Of a stretch of DNA of 56,736 nt, positions 1 to 8,771 are shown in pieces. Below the pieces are notes generated by a model. It ran no database searches and was not told the origin of the DNA. It worked only from the letters and a program-made list of their open reading frames with translations. Position 1 is the first letter of the stretch. The number at the start of each line of letters is the position of its first letter. This stretch comes from DATFLS01 sp964413425 (lineage in GTDB: Bacteria > Fidelibacterota > JAANXI01): positions 1 through 56,736 of the forward strand of contig CAYPST010000017.1 of assembly GCA_964413425.1 (NCBI GenBank). Reading direction: 5' to 3'. The position numbers were made by a program, and so were the translations under genes.

Positions 1-34
1 GTGTCACTTTGTGATACTTCTTTTTGTAATTGAA

Positions 35-104
35 CAAGAACTGCTAAGTGCTCACAAGATCCGGATATCCCACGTTTGTTCTTGTAAGCACTTGTACGCA
101 CTTG
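35..104. repeat. CAAG-periodic inverted repeat, copy 1
   Basis: Two 24-base arms (35-58 and 81-104) form an imperfect inverted repeat around a 22-base centre. Each arm has CAAG-like blocks about every 10 bases, with the form CAAG-TGCTNA-CAAG-TGCTNA-CAAG. The right arm abuts the stop codon of the M48 peptidase gene. Copies recur near 3.0-3.25 kb and 12.7 kb, also just beyond stop codons. A transcript hairpin or terminator of the minus-strand gene is plausible, but a protein-binding or REP-like role is equally open. Confidence 0.6.
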
Positions 105-845
105 TCAGGATAACCGGCGTCTTCGCCGCCGTATGTGGTATTCGATTTCTCTGAGGCGATCCTCTATCCGGGGATGGGTGGAAAAATAATGAAAGCGGAG
201 GCCGTCGCTGCCTGATGTTCTGGCGAGTTTCTGCAGCGCATCGAGCGCCGCGTAAGGGCTGTATCCGGCACTGGCCATTAACTGCACCCCGAACTGATCC
301 GCATCCAGCTCCTGATCCTGGGAGTAGTTGCTGTGGAGCAGCCGGGTGAGGGTCTGTTTTGCCAGATTCCCGGCGATGCCGCCCGCCCGGCCCAATCTGG
401 AAATGACCTTCAGTGACGAATTGGCCATTACCCGGTCGAAAGGATGGCCCCGGACCACATGGCCGATTTCGTGCCCCAGGATAAAGGCGAGTTCTTCTTC
501 ATTCATATCGGCAACCTGCAGGAGCGTATCGGTGGCAAAAATGAATCCGCCGGGAAAGGCGAAGGCGTTGACTTCCGGTGAGGGCAGGACGTGGAATTGC
601 CATTTCCGCTGCTGGTTACTCAGGCGGCTGGAAAGGCGCTGCCCGATATCGCTGATGTGTTCTCGCTGCCGGGGATCGACTGTCCCGGCAGCCTGCTGTG
701 TAATGCGGCGGGTTAATTCCTGGCCCAGGATATATTCCGCTCTGATACCTTCCTCTTCCGATCCGAATACGGATTTATAGATCCACTGCCCTTTTTTCAG
801 GGAGCGTCCCGCTTTCTCACCAAGTTTGTAAAAGATGCCGCTCAT
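105..845 (-). CDS. M48-family zinc metallopeptidase
   Basis: A 246-residue peptidase related to HtpX/Oma1-type M48 enzymes, expected to degrade misfolded or signal proteins. The zinc motif HEIGH lies at residues 125-129 and the third ligand is probably Glu179 in the ELDAD block. An STHP motif near 222 fits the M48 C-terminal region. The C-terminus is strongly basic, with a run of arginines. I chose the ATG at 845, which gives the MSGIFYKLG start usual in this family; an upstream ATG at 875 is possible. No signal peptide or clear membrane helix is visible, so a cytoplasmic or peripheral location is inferred. The family is secure and the substrate unknown. Confidence 0.88.
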   Translation of the reverse strand: MSGIFYKLGEKAGRSLKKGQWIYKSVFGSEEEGIRAEYILGQELTRRITQQAAGTVDPRQREHISDIGQRLSSRLSNQQRKWQFHVLPSPEVNAFAFPGGFIFATDTLLQVADMNEEELAFILGHEIGHVVRGHPFDRVMANSSLKVISRLGRAGGIAGNLAKQTLTRLLHSNYSQDQELDADQFGVQLMASAGYSPYAALDALQKLARTSGSDGLRFHYFSTHPRIEDRLREIEYHIRRRRRRLS

Positions 846-954
846 ATTTCCAGTATACGGAGGGTGTTGAATCATTCCAAATTAAAAATGGGACTGCAAT
901 ATCCCGCCAGGGATCGCGTTGGTTGAGAAGAATACCGACCGCTTTCCGTCCTTA

Positions 955-1070
955 TGGACCTGTTCCCTTACCCCGAAAAGATCTCGTCGAGATGTACCTG
1001 GTGGGGAGTGGGACCGGGGCCACTCTCCCTCTTCTGTGCCATTCTTATCGGGTTCAGGAGGTATAATTCC
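955..1070. repeat. Degenerate copy of an intergenic repeat
   Basis: This stretch shares a block around TCGAGATGTACC-GGTGGGG (about 976-1008) and a tail ending GGTATAATT with the region at 6218-6375. The two are recognisably related but diverged. No coding capacity is credible here. It lies between the M48 peptidase gene and the end of the lipoprotein gene. Confidence 0.4.
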
Positions 1071-1072
1071 GG

Positions 1073-1873
1073 CTAAAACGAATCCAGTACTGTCGTGGCG
1101 TCATTTCCCTTTTCAATCAGGGTACTCGTCCACACCACCCCATCATCCGCATCACTGAGTTGATATTTGGCAACACCCCCTGGTACCTGATTGGTCAGCC
1201 ACCAGTCAAGCGTTCCCTCTCCGGTTGCAGGCATGTACCTGACGTGGTCGACACTGAACGTTCCGGCAGGGGTGGAAATGGATTCCACTCCGACAGTCGC
1301 TCCGTCGATACTTTCCCGGGAGAGTTCGGCCGGCTCCATGTAAATAGTCTGTCCCGAAACCGGAACTTCCCCCTGGTTGCCGTCGGCATCCTGTGCCCGA
1401 AGCCGTAAGAGTGCATTTTCAGAGGCTGAGATCAACCCTTCATAAATCCAGGACTCTTCCCCTTCACTCCAGGCGACTCGCCACCATTGATTGCCGTTGT
1501 CCAGCTGGGTCAATAACGCCCGTTCCAGCACAATCCTGGAGTCATCGTCGGATTGTACCAGCTCAAATTGTGTATACTCACCCTGCTGATATCCGGTCTG
1601 GGAAACCCACACCCCGCCCGGGGCGAATGCGTATCCGAAGATAACCTGTGCCTGGACTGCCATGAACTGATTCCATCCCGGCGTCGCAGGGGCGGGCAGC
1701 TTCTCTTTGGGCGCCAGCGTCTTATAGACGGCGTTGGCAGCTCGCTCCGAAGCCGCACGGCTCAAGCCTTCCACGGCTCCGCCAACTACGGCGTCTGTGA
1801 CGGATGCACATCCGGCCATAAGAATTGCAGAGATAAACACAATACTGCTGATGAATCCGTACTTTCTGATCAT
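1073..1873 (-). CDS. Putative lipoprotein of unknown function
   Basis: A 266-residue protein that I do not recognise as a named family. The N-terminus is a lipoprotein signal: a basic start (MIRKYG), a hydrophobic core and a lipobox ending in Met-Ala-Gly-Cys near residue 22. It is therefore probably anchored to a membrane, inner or outer. The mature part is rich in tryptophan and acidic residues, with beta-like alternation. The ATG at 1873 was chosen because AGGATT lies just upstream on the minus strand; nine earlier residues in frame lack such a site. No neighbour suggests a function. Confidence 0.7.
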   Translation of the reverse strand: MIRKYGFISSIVFISAILMAGCASVTDAVVGGAVEGLSRAASERAANAVYKTLAPKEKLPAPATPGWNQFMAVQAQVIFGYAFAPGGVWVSQTGYQQGEYTQFELVQSDDDSRIVLERALLTQLDNGNQWWRVAWSEGEESWIYEGLISASENALLRLRAQDADGNQGEVPVSGQTIYMEPAELSRESIDGATVGVESISTPAGTFSVDHVRYMPATGEGTLDWWLTNQVPGGVAKYQLSDADDGVVWTSTLIEKGNDATTVLDSF

Positions 1874-2055
1874 AGGAATCCTCCGTTCGTGCTGATGCAT
1901 CTGATTTCCGTTTATGTCACCGGTTTATTCACTGCAGTAGTGACGTGAGCCCCCCGACGGAGTCCCTCCGGAGCGTCGGAGGATCCCGATTGGGCACTCG
2001 TATCGCTTAACGTAGGATTAGGATAATATAATCTGGCACGGAAGGCAACGATCAA

Positions 2056-2934
2056 TTAACTCCGCACACTCACGGCAGGAATTCGATCCAATAAATCAGT
2101 CAGGTGCTCCCGGCTCTCCAATCCGATGGTGAAGCAGTCGACAAAATCGGAGGCCAGCACATACTCCAGGCTCTCATCTCTGTTGCGAACGAGCCTGCCG
2201 GCGCCGAATAACTTCATTCCGATGATCCCTTTACCGGACTTTTTCATCTCTTTCAGCATCGAAACTACGGTGGGCACCTCGGCGTCCATCACCTGTCCAA
2301 ACGGATTAATCCGGGCCAGATCCACCTGGACCCAGGGAGTACGGGCAGCCGCTTTCAGAGCATCCAGCGTATGGCAGGAGACGCCGTGGGTCCGGATAAT
2401 GCCGTCTTCACGGGCTCCGGAGATGACCTCCATGGCACCTTGTTTCTGCTCCGGCCAGTTCCCGCTCATCATACAATGCAGCAGCATAATATCGATGTAC
2501 TCCGTTCCCAGCTCCTGTCTGAATCTATCCAGATCGGCTTGCATTTCCTCTTTGGTGGAGGCGTGGGTCTTGGTCAGAATCTGGACCTCTTCCCGCGGCA
2601 CATGCTTGAGTGCCTCCCGCAAGTGAGGATGGGAACCATATTGATCGGCGGAATCCCAGAAGGTCACGCCTTTCTCATAGCCTTCCTGAAGCAGGCTGCT
2701 CAGGCCGTCGATACCCAGCTGCCGGGTCTGGTTGGAACTGCCGCCCACTCCGCTGGTGCCGGTGCCAATCGCCATCCGGCTGACTTCCACCTTCTCGGGG
2801 CCCAGTGTAATCCGGTCGGTGGGATATTTTTTGGTCTGCGCGGCAAACAGATCCAGCCCGACCGAACTCAGCGCAAATGCCCCCGCAGTCGCCAGGGATT
2901 TCGATAAAAACTCTCGTCTGTTTATGTTACTCAT
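2056..2934 (-). CDS. Tat-exported aldo/keto reductase
   Basis: A 292-residue NAD(P)H-dependent oxidoreductase of the aldo/keto reductase superfamily. It opens with a twin-arginine signal (NRREFLS at residues 5-11, then a hydrophobic stretch), so export through the Tat system is expected. The catalytic tetrad is visible as Asp94, Tyr99, Lys122 and His153, with the normal D-x4-Y spacing. The start at 2934 has a strong AGGAGGAG site. A longer frame to 3105 crosses repeat DNA and is not convincing. Many exported aldo/keto reductases of this type are uncharacterised, so the substrate is unknown. Confidence 0.88.
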   Translation of the reverse strand: MSNINRREFLSKSLATAGAFALSSVGLDLFAAQTKKYPTDRITLGPEKVEVSRMAIGTGTSGVGGSSNQTRQLGIDGLSSLLQEGYEKGVTFWDSADQYGSHPHLREALKHVPREEVQILTKTHASTKEEMQADLDRFRQELGTEYIDIMLLHCMMSGNWPEQKQGAMEVISGAREDGIIRTHGVSCHTLDALKAAARTPWVQVDLARINPFGQVMDAEVPTVVSMLKEMKKSGKGIIGMKLFGAGRLVRNRDESLEYVLASDFVDCFTIGLESREHLTDLLDRIPAVSVRS

Positions 2935-3034
2935 GATCTCCTCCTGTATTGGTTGCGATTGTAGCAAACAGCGATAAGTATTTATAGTGATTAATATGGT
3001 ATTAATTCTCCAGGAATGCAAGTGGTTACAAGAA

Positions 3035-3254
3035 CAAGTGCTGACAAGTGCTGACAAGAGAAAACTATCGGATTGCCGGACTTTGGTAGAAAAAATACGT
3101 AACACGAAGTTTCACAAAGGCAGAGAATGCAAAACTCACATTGTGGAACTTTGTGCTGTACTTGGTGTCACTTTGTGATCCTGCTTTTTCTGACACGCTA
3201 TTCCAGTAGGAAATCCGGATCTTGTCAGCACTTGCCAGTACTTGTCAACACTTG
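3035..3254. repeat. CAAG-periodic inverted repeat, copy 2, with internal repeat
   Basis: The left arm (3035-3058) is the cleanest copy: CAAG blocks exactly 10 bases apart with TGCTGA between. The right arm is 3221-3244 and runs on to 3254. Unlike copies 1 and 3, the arms are about 160 bases apart. The interior holds a second imperfect inverted repeat, CTTTGTGAAACTTCGTG against TTGTGGAACTTTGTG (about 3105-3155), and a GTGTCACTTTGTGAT block also seen at the very start of the window. It fills the gap between the DNA glycosylase stop and the aldo/keto reductase gene. Confidence 0.6.
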
Positions 3255-3261
3255 ACACCCA

Positions 3262-4098
3262 TTATCTCTGGTAATGTCTGGCCCAGTGATACAGATACTG
3301 TTGAGCGTATCCGGCGTGTTTGCCGAACCGTTCCCGGGCCAGGCGGGGCAGGTGGCGGCTGGTCGGGGTTTGGTTGGGAAAATAATGGGTGAGCAGAATC
3401 TTTCGTATCCAGGTGTCGGTGGGAAAGGCCTCTGTTTTTCCCAGGGAAAACAACAGCACGCAATCCGCAATTTTATCGCCGACTCCGGGCAAGGTCATTA
3501 ACTCCGCCTTCGCCTCGGGATAGGAGAGCGCGCTCAGCGTCTCGAGGTGAAAGCCATTCCGGACCCGATCGACGATCTTTCGCAGATATTTTGCCCGGAA
3601 GCCGAGGCCGGCGTCATACAGTTCCTGCAGTTGCACGTCCGCCAGCTGCTCCGGCGTGGGAAGGGCGCTCCATCGTCGGCCGTTTTGATTGTAACAGGTA
3701 CCGTATCGCTTTGAGAGGGTGCGGATATTGGTGGTGATGCGGGGAATATTCGACGCCGCCGAGCACAAAAAACTCACCAGACAATCCCAGGGATCCTGTT
3801 GCAGCAGCCGCAGTCCTTCACATTGAGAATACGCGTTCATCACCAGCGAATCGTGTCTCCAGGGATGGAAAATAGCGAAAAGATCATCTTCCATCCGGAA
3901 AAAGAACCGGAGAAATACAGCATCAATATCTCCGGTGATTGATTCATATTTGAGAGTGTTTCCCTGCTGTTCCAGGTAGAAAATTTTTTCTCCACTCTGC
4001 AGGACATATCCGGGTTCATATCGCTGCCATTGGAAAAACTGTCCGCTCTCCAGCGAACAGGTGAGATTCAGGGGTTTATCCAGGATTATCGTGTTCAT
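3262..4098 (-). CDS. 8-oxoguanine DNA glycosylase (Ogg-like)
   Basis: A 278-residue base-excision repair enzyme that removes oxidised guanine and nicks the strand by beta-elimination. An OGG N-terminal domain (about 1-110) is followed by the helix-hairpin-helix segment LPGVGDKIADC, giving catalytic Lys209, and by FPTDTW with the catalytic Asp228. Length and order match OGG1-type rather than AlkA-type enzymes. The start at 4098 was chosen from the domain boundary; its ribosome site is weak and a frame to 4152 exists. It stands alone, with the CAAG repeat right after its stop. Confidence 0.88.
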   Translation of the reverse strand: MNTIILDKPLNLTCSLESGQFFQWQRYEPGYVLQSGEKIFYLEQQGNTLKYESITGDIDAVFLRFFFRMEDDLFAIFHPWRHDSLVMNAYSQCEGLRLLQQDPWDCLVSFLCSAASNIPRITTNIRTLSKRYGTCYNQNGRRWSALPTPEQLADVQLQELYDAGLGFRAKYLRKIVDRVRNGFHLETLSALSYPEAKAELMTLPGVGDKIADCVLLFSLGKTEAFPTDTWIRKILLTHYFPNQTPTSRHLPRLARERFGKHAGYAQQYLYHWARHYQR

Positions 4099-4180
4099 AG
4101 TCTGCTGTCCGGAGAAAGTAACCGGTGCCACGGATGACTCGAATGTACACAAATGATATACTCTTTTCTTCTGCGGATCC

Positions 4181-4537
4181 GTGTACTTCCTGGTTCCATT
4201 GAAAATTACGATTTTCGCGTACCACCTGAAAGGTGTACTTGCCGCAGTATCAAGCAGCTCCCTGGGCTTATGGTATCAGATTCTGAAATCGGCCACTTTG
4301 ATGGGAGCAGATTTTGAGGAAGCCCAGGCGACGAGCTTTGCTGAATTCCGTCAGCGAATTAAAATTTGCCTCCGAGAAGCACGAGAAACTATCTATTGGT
4401 ACAAACTAATACAGGAAGTTTTTGAAGGTGATACAGATTTGCAATCTGCTTCCGCACCCTTATTGAAGGAATCAACAGAATTAAAACTTATCTTTGCTGC
4501 CATTTACAACAAACTCCCGGAGAAATCCAAATCGTAA
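4181..4537 (+). CDS. Four-helix-bundle protein (23S rRNA intervening-sequence type)
   Basis: About 118 residues. The segment ILKSATLMGADFEEAQA followed by REARETIYWYKLI matches the four-helix-bundle family found in 23S rRNA intervening sequences and widely scattered in genomes. Its function is unknown. The start is uncertain: GTG at 4181 is the first available codon and its upstream GGA is only weak. It is one of the few plus-strand genes here and is followed by a degenerate AATATTGA repeat, which fits a mobile or accessory unit. Confidence 0.6.
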   Translation: MYFLVPLKITIFAYHLKGVLAAVSSSSLGLWYQILKSATLMGADFEEAQATSFAEFRQRIKICLREARETIYWYKLIQEVFEGDTDLQSASAPLLKESTELKLIFAAIYNKLPEKSKS

Positions 4538-4601
4538 TCCCGATTTTCAGATAGACCACTTCCCTGAATGTGTAATTTGTCGTGTATCAAATTTTGAAAC
4601 T

Positions 4602-4642
4602 TTGAATATTGAATTATTGAGTATTGGAATATTGAGTATTGG
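4602..4642. repeat. Degenerate AATATTGA tandem repeat
   Basis: Short imperfect tandem units of the form GAATATTGAgtATTGG run between the four-helix-bundle gene and the end of frr. It is AT-rich, unlike the flanking genes. No function is visible. Confidence 0.5.
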
Positions 4643-4643
4643 T

Positions 4644-5198
4644 TTACTCCTGTATCTCCTGCTCCTTATGTTTCAGCAGGTCGTCGATGCGTTTGATATG
4701 CTCGTCGGTGATTTCCTGGATGGTGTCCATTCCCCGGTGGGCGTTATCCTCTGAAATTTCGTGTTCTTTTTCCAGTTCCTTCAAGGTATCGTTGGCGTCC
4801 CGCCGGACATTCCGGATGGCGATCCTGCCTTCTTCGGCAAGTTTATGTACATAGCGGGTGAGTTCTTCCCGGCGCTCTCTGGTTAATTCGGGGATAGGTA
4901 ACCGGATGACCATGCCATCATTCTGCGGGTTCAACCCGAGATCCGATTCCAGTACCGCTCGTTCCACATCCGGTATGATATTCTTCTCATAGGGCTGAAT
5001 CACCAGCAAACGCGGTTCCGGTGCCGACAGCTGGGCCAGCTGTTTCAGTGGCGTTTTTGTCCCGTAGTATTCGACTTTGATCCCGTCGAGCAACGCAGTG
5101 GACGCCCGGCCGGTCCGGACAGTAGCAAGATCATGCCTGGTTTTTTCGACCGCTTTGTTCATGCGATCCTTGGTATCTTCGTAGATATCATTTAACAT
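4644..5198 (-). CDS. frr: Ribosome recycling factor
   Basis: A 184-residue factor that, with EF-G, splits post-termination ribosomes. The whole length matches RRF: a helical N-terminus (MLNDIYEDTKDRM), the VRTGRAS segment, YYGTKTPLKQLA, and the long C-terminal helix with RRDANDTLKELEKE. It is only four bases from the end of pyrH, so the two are co-transcribed, as in most bacteria. Confidence 0.97.
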   Translation of the reverse strand: MLNDIYEDTKDRMNKAVEKTRHDLATVRTGRASTALLDGIKVEYYGTKTPLKQLAQLSAPEPRLLVIQPYEKNIIPDVERAVLESDLGLNPQNDGMVIRLPIPELTRERREELTRYVHKLAEEGRIAIRNVRRDANDTLKELEKEHEISEDNAHRGMDTIQEITDEHIKRIDDLLKHKEQEIQE

Positions 5199-5202
5199 GG
5201 TT

Positions 5203-5922
5203 TCACTCCGTGACTTTGGTTCCTATATTTTCTCCCATGACCAGTTTATGTAAATTGTGTTCCCGGGTCATGTTGAACACGATCATCGGCAATTTATTTT
5301 CCTGTGATAGAGTAATGGCGGTAAAATCCATCACACCCAGTTCCTTATCCAGGACCTGCCGATACGTGAGGGCTTCATACTTTTTGGCATCCGAATGTCT
5401 GGCCGGATCTTTGTCATAAACGCCGTCCACCTTGGTTCCCTTCATAATCACCTCTGCTTCGATCTCAATGGCCCGCAGCACCGCTGTCGTATCGGTGGTA
5501 AAATACGGATTCCCGGTGCCGCCGGCGAAGATAACGATCCGGGATTTCTCCAGGTGCCGGATGGCGCGTCTTCGGATGAAGGGTTCCGCGATTTCCTCCA
5601 TTTTGATGGCCGTCAGCACGCGGGTTTCCAGACCGAATTTCTCCAGGGCATCCTGAAGGGCCAGCGAATTAATCACCGTGGCCAGCATGCCCATATAATC
5701 TGCGGAGACTCTGTCGAAACCGACTTTGCTCGCCGAAAGCCCCCGAAAGATATTCCCGCCTCCGATAACAACACCAATTTCCACCCCGGTCCGGGCAACC
5801 TCGTTAATCTGTGAGGCGCTAGTCCGGAGGACCTCGGGATTGAGACCAAATTGTTGATCTCCGGCCAGCGCTTCACCACTTAATTTGAGGACAATTCGTC
5901 GAAACGCCGGAGATGCATTCAT
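5203..5922 (-). CDS. pyrH: UMP kinase
   Basis: A 239-residue hexameric kinase that converts UMP to UDP in pyrimidine synthesis. The amino-acid-kinase fold is clear: VLKLSGEALAG at the N-terminus, VIGGGNIFRG (about 51-60), FAGGTGNPYFTTDT, and a late KVDGVYDKDP segment. It sits directly before frr in the usual order. A gap of over 500 bases with repeats separates it from tsf upstream, so it probably has its own promoter there. Confidence 0.97.
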   Translation of the reverse strand: MNASPAFRRIVLKLSGEALAGDQQFGLNPEVLRTSASQINEVARTGVEIGVVIGGGNIFRGLSASKVGFDRVSADYMGMLATVINSLALQDALEKFGLETRVLTAIKMEEIAEPFIRRRAIRHLEKSRIVIFAGGTGNPYFTTDTTAVLRAIEIEAEVIMKGTKVDGVYDKDPARHSDAKKYEALTYRQVLDKELGVMDFTAITLSQENKLPMIVFNMTREHNLHKLVMGENIGTKVTE

Positions 5923-6446
5923 GATTCCGTGGAATAATATTTAAATTTCTGACAAATAGCACGCATCCCGCAGGGATCCCATTGGGAGATGAACACAGAA
6001 ACAACGAGCCTGCCCCGATACGTCGGGGATAACCACAGATCCTCTCCCATCCCCACCTCCAAAGTACAGAAGTACATAGGGTACATAAGTACTTAAAGAT
6101 TAACGTATGCGAGATATGTGCGCATGAACAGGCACTGAATGTTTAGCGAAAATTGTGCCATGCTCGATACCAACGACCTCCCGCCCCTCCGGACTTATGT
6201 CCTTATGTTCTTATCCAGAAGACCTCTTCGAGATGTACCAGGTGGGGTGCTGCAGGCTCTTTTCTCTCCTCTCGTTCCTATGTTTCACTCTGTGTTCATC
6301 CCCCTTGTTTCCGAGTTTCTCTCCGTCAGGAGCCGGGCCTCTGACCGGCGAGTGTCATTCTTTCTGGAGTATAATTAATTCAGATGATGTCACATGCCGC
6401 TAAATGCTCATGAAATAACCGTCATACACGAAAAGAGAATGGATGG
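5923..6446. other. Repeat-filled intergenic region between tsf and pyrH
   Basis: No credible gene. From 5960 it holds a GC-rich palindromic stretch (CCCGCAGGGATCCC, then CCCCGATACGTCGGGG near 6013-6028), a CACAG-type motif, and then a ~170-base segment repeated in inverted orientation at 9430-9606. Beyond 6210 is a block related to 955-1070. The pyrH promoter should lie here, but I cannot place it. Confidence 0.6.
6032..6202 (+). repeat. Long inverted repeat, left copy
   Basis: Aligned by eye, this segment matches the reverse complement of 9430-9606 in roughly nine of ten bases. Shared blocks include CATCCCCACCTCCAAAGTAC, GGGTACATAAGTACTTAAAG and TGTGCGCATGAACAGGCA. The pair encloses tsf, rpsB, rpsI and rplM. 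No terminal duplication or open frame marks it as an insertion sequence. Confidence 0.75.
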
Positions 6447-7052
6447 TTATTCCTCAGAAGTCTCACCGAGTTCATACCGAACGTATCGATTGACGGCAAT
6501 ATTTTCACCAAGTTTCGCCACAGCTTCCTTGATCAGCTGTTCGACGGATTTATCAGTATCTTTTATGAATGGTTGTTCAAGGAGTGTTACTTCTTTGAAA
6601 AACTTCTCAAGCCTGCCCTCGATAATTTTTTCTGCGATATGTTCAGGTTTGCCTTCCTGCAGTGCCTGTTCTTTCAAAATGGCCTTTTCTTTCTCCACCA
6701 GCGTATCATCCATGCGTTCGCGATCCATGGCCAGTGGATTCATGGCGGCAATCTGCATGGCCAGATCATAGGCGAGATCCTGAAACTCATCGGTTTTTGC
6801 AACGAAATCGGTTTCACAATTCAGTTCGAGGAGCACACCAATTCTGCCCCCGGGATGAATATAGGACGTAATGACCCCCTCGTTCGCTTCCCGGCCGGAA
6901 CGCTTCTCTGCCTTTGCCATCCCCTGTTTCCGAAGCACTTCAACCGCCTCATCGATGTCCCCGTTGGTTTCCTGCAGCGCTCGCTTACAATCCATCATTC
7001 CGGCACCGGTTTTATCCCGCAGATTCTTCACTTGTTGCGCAGAAATTGCCAT
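6447..7052 (-). CDS. tsf: Translation elongation factor Ts
   Basis: A 201-residue nucleotide-exchange factor for EF-Tu. The N-terminal UBA-like domain shows VKNLRDKTGAGMMDCKRAL, followed by the conserved ELNCETDFVAKTDEF segment. It is the short form of EF-Ts, well below the ~280 residues of E. coli. The start at 7052 gives MAISAQQVK and has AGAGGA just upstream; a frame running to 7091 adds an unlikely extension. It follows rpsB by 54 bases. Confidence 0.95.
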   Translation of the reverse strand: MAISAQQVKNLRDKTGAGMMDCKRALQETNGDIDEAVEVLRKQGMAKAEKRSGREANEGVITSYIHPGGRIGVLLELNCETDFVAKTDEFQDLAYDLAMQIAAMNPLAMDRERMDDTLVEKEKAILKEQALQEGKPEHIAEKIIEGRLEKFFKEVTLLEQPFIKDTDKSVEQLIKEAVAKLGENIAVNRYVRYELGETSEE

Positions 7053-7106
7053 CGTCCTCTCTGTCTCCTCCATCTCTGTTCCGAATTTCAAAATGCCCTC
7101 GCTGAT

Positions 7107-7991
7107 TTATGCTTCGTCGTCTTCTTCCAGCTCCCCGTATTCTTCTTCCAGTTCGGCAGCGCGTTTTTCATCGATACTCCCCTCCTCTTTCCCTTCTTGC
7201 ACTTCTTCCTCGTCTTCCGGTTCTTCCGCCATCTTTACCTCGGCTTCTTCCAGCAGATCGGCATCCGCCAGAACCTTGGTTGCTTCCAGATATTCATCCG
7301 CCGTGGTATCTTTCCCGCGGGCTTCCAGGACAGCGTTGGAAATCTGCCGGGTAATGAACGCAATGGTTCGAATGGAATCATCGTTGGCGGGAATCGGATA
7401 ATCCACCATTTCCGGATCCGCATTGGTATCAACCAGCGCGACCACCGGGATATCCAGGCGGTTTGCCTCTGCCACGGCGATGTCTTCCATTTCCGTGTCA
7501 ACCACAAACAGCAAATCCGGATGACGCTTCATTTCCTTGATACCACTGTGCAGTGTTTCCAGTTTTTCCCGTTCGCGTTCCAATGATAAGACCTCTTTTT
7601 TGGTGAGATTTTCATATAACCCACTGGTGCTGTCTTTCTCTAACTGCTTCAGTCGACGAATGGACCGCTTAATGGTGGTGAAGTTGGTGAGTGTGCCTCC
7701 CAGCCAGCGCTCCACGACATAGAACATCCCACACCGGCTGGCCTCTTCCCGCAGGATATCCTTGGCCTGCTTTTTGGTGCCCACGAACAGGATATCGCCG
7801 CCATTCCGCACCACCGTGCGCACCCGTTCGACCGATCGCTCAAGGCCTTCAATGGTTTTCTTCAGATCTATAATGTGAATCCCGTTTTTTTCCATAAAAA
7901 TATAGGGCTTCATTTTGGGGTTCCATTTACTGGTCATATGACCGAAATGGGCCCCCGCACCAATTAAGGCTTCGAGACTTACTTCTGCCAT
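7107..7991 (-). CDS. rpsB: Small-subunit ribosomal protein uS2 with acidic tail
   Basis: A 294-residue protein of the 30S platform. The S2 core is complete: GAHFGHMTSKWNPKM near the start, IHIIDLKKT, FVGTKKQA, and IPVVALVDTNADP. The last ~60 residues form a very acidic tail rich in Glu and Asp, longer than in E. coli S2. It is followed by tsf, the usual pair, and preceded by a 358-base gap after rpsI. Confidence 0.96.
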   Translation of the reverse strand: MAEVSLEALIGAGAHFGHMTSKWNPKMKPYIFMEKNGIHIIDLKKTIEGLERSVERVRTVVRNGGDILFVGTKKQAKDILREEASRCGMFYVVERWLGGTLTNFTTIKRSIRRLKQLEKDSTSGLYENLTKKEVLSLEREREKLETLHSGIKEMKRHPDLLFVVDTEMEDIAVAEANRLDIPVVALVDTNADPEMVDYPIPANDDSIRTIAFITRQISNAVLEARGKDTTADEYLEATKVLADADLLEEAEVKMAEEPEDEEEVQEGKEEGSIDEKRAAELEEEYGELEEDDEA

Positions 7992-8349
7992 GCAACTCTC
8001 CTTGTATCCATTGTTGTTCCTCCGAGGTTGATTTCTTAACCTTGATTATTCATAAAACTACAAAGCATAGCACGCCCCAGAGGGATCTCTTCGGGACGGA
8101 TAACGCAGATTTCCACAGATCGTAGTAGCCAAATTAACATGACAACCTTTGTTGCGATACTCTGTCTCGATCTGTCATACTTTGATGACATGGTCCGGGA
8201 GACTGCCAGGGATATTTTCACCCTCAGCAATACCTTTCTCACAGCATGTGGGCGTGTGCAGGGGGCGCTTTTTTTGTTATCAGTGGCCATCCGTTTTTTC
8301 TGTGTCAATCTGTGTGCTGTTTTCTTATGAATTATTCCGGTTACATATA
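7992..8349. other. Intergenic region between rpsI and rpsB with degenerate repeats
   Basis: No gene is supported. The ends carry CACAG-type repeat words (CAGATTTCCACAGATCG near 8105; CTGTGTCAATCTGTGTGCTG near 8300) in inverted orientation, a pattern also seen at 5990, 9330 and 9610. A GC-rich patch near 8080 resembles those at 5965 and 27725. The rpsB promoter is expected here. Confidence 0.5.
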
Positions 8350-8742
8350 TTAACGTTTCGAGAACTGGAAGGCCTTCCGTGCGCCGGCCAACCCAGGCTT
8401 TTTCCGCTCCTTGACGCGGGGATCCCGGGTGAGAAAACCCGCTTGCTTCAGCCTGGGCCGAAATTCTTCATTGACCTGCTCCAGCGACCGGGACAACCCG
8501 TGGCGAATCGCGCCTGCCTGGCCGGAAAGTCCGCCCCCCTGTACATTCACTAACACATTGTAATCACCTTTGACTTCACACAGCTCCAGCGGCTGATTGA
8601 CCAGCATCTGCAAACTTTTGCGGCCAAAGTATTCATCGACCGGTCGTTTATTCACCAGAATATCGCCTTTCCCATCGGTTACCCGGACCCGGGCAACTGC
8701 GGTCTTTCGTCTCCCGGTTGCAGTATAAACTATCTTTGGCAT
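8350..8742 (-). CDS. rpsI: Small-subunit ribosomal protein uS9
   Basis: A 130-residue protein whose C-terminal tail reaches the P-site tRNA. It matches S9 throughout: YTATGRRKTAVARVR at the N-terminus, GGGLSGQAGAIRHG in the middle, and the basic end RKAFQFSKR. It lies 29 bases after rplM, the usual L13-S9 pair. Confidence 0.97.
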   Translation of the reverse strand: MPKIVYTATGRRKTAVARVRVTDGKGDILVNKRPVDEYFGRKSLQMLVNQPLELCEVKGDYNVLVNVQGGGLSGQAGAIRHGLSRSLEQVNEEFRPRLKQAGFLTRDPRVKERKKPGLAGARKAFQFSKR

Positions 8743-8771
8743 ACGATCCCTCGATTATTTCCTTAGACTTC

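Noticed and set aside
2371..2907. A 178-codon plus-strand open frame
   Set aside because: It is antisense to the aldo/keto reductase, with no ribosome site or family.
6573..7586. A 337-codon plus-strand open frame
   Set aside because: It is antisense to tsf and rpsB and rich in Phe and His, as expected from the opposite strand of these genes.
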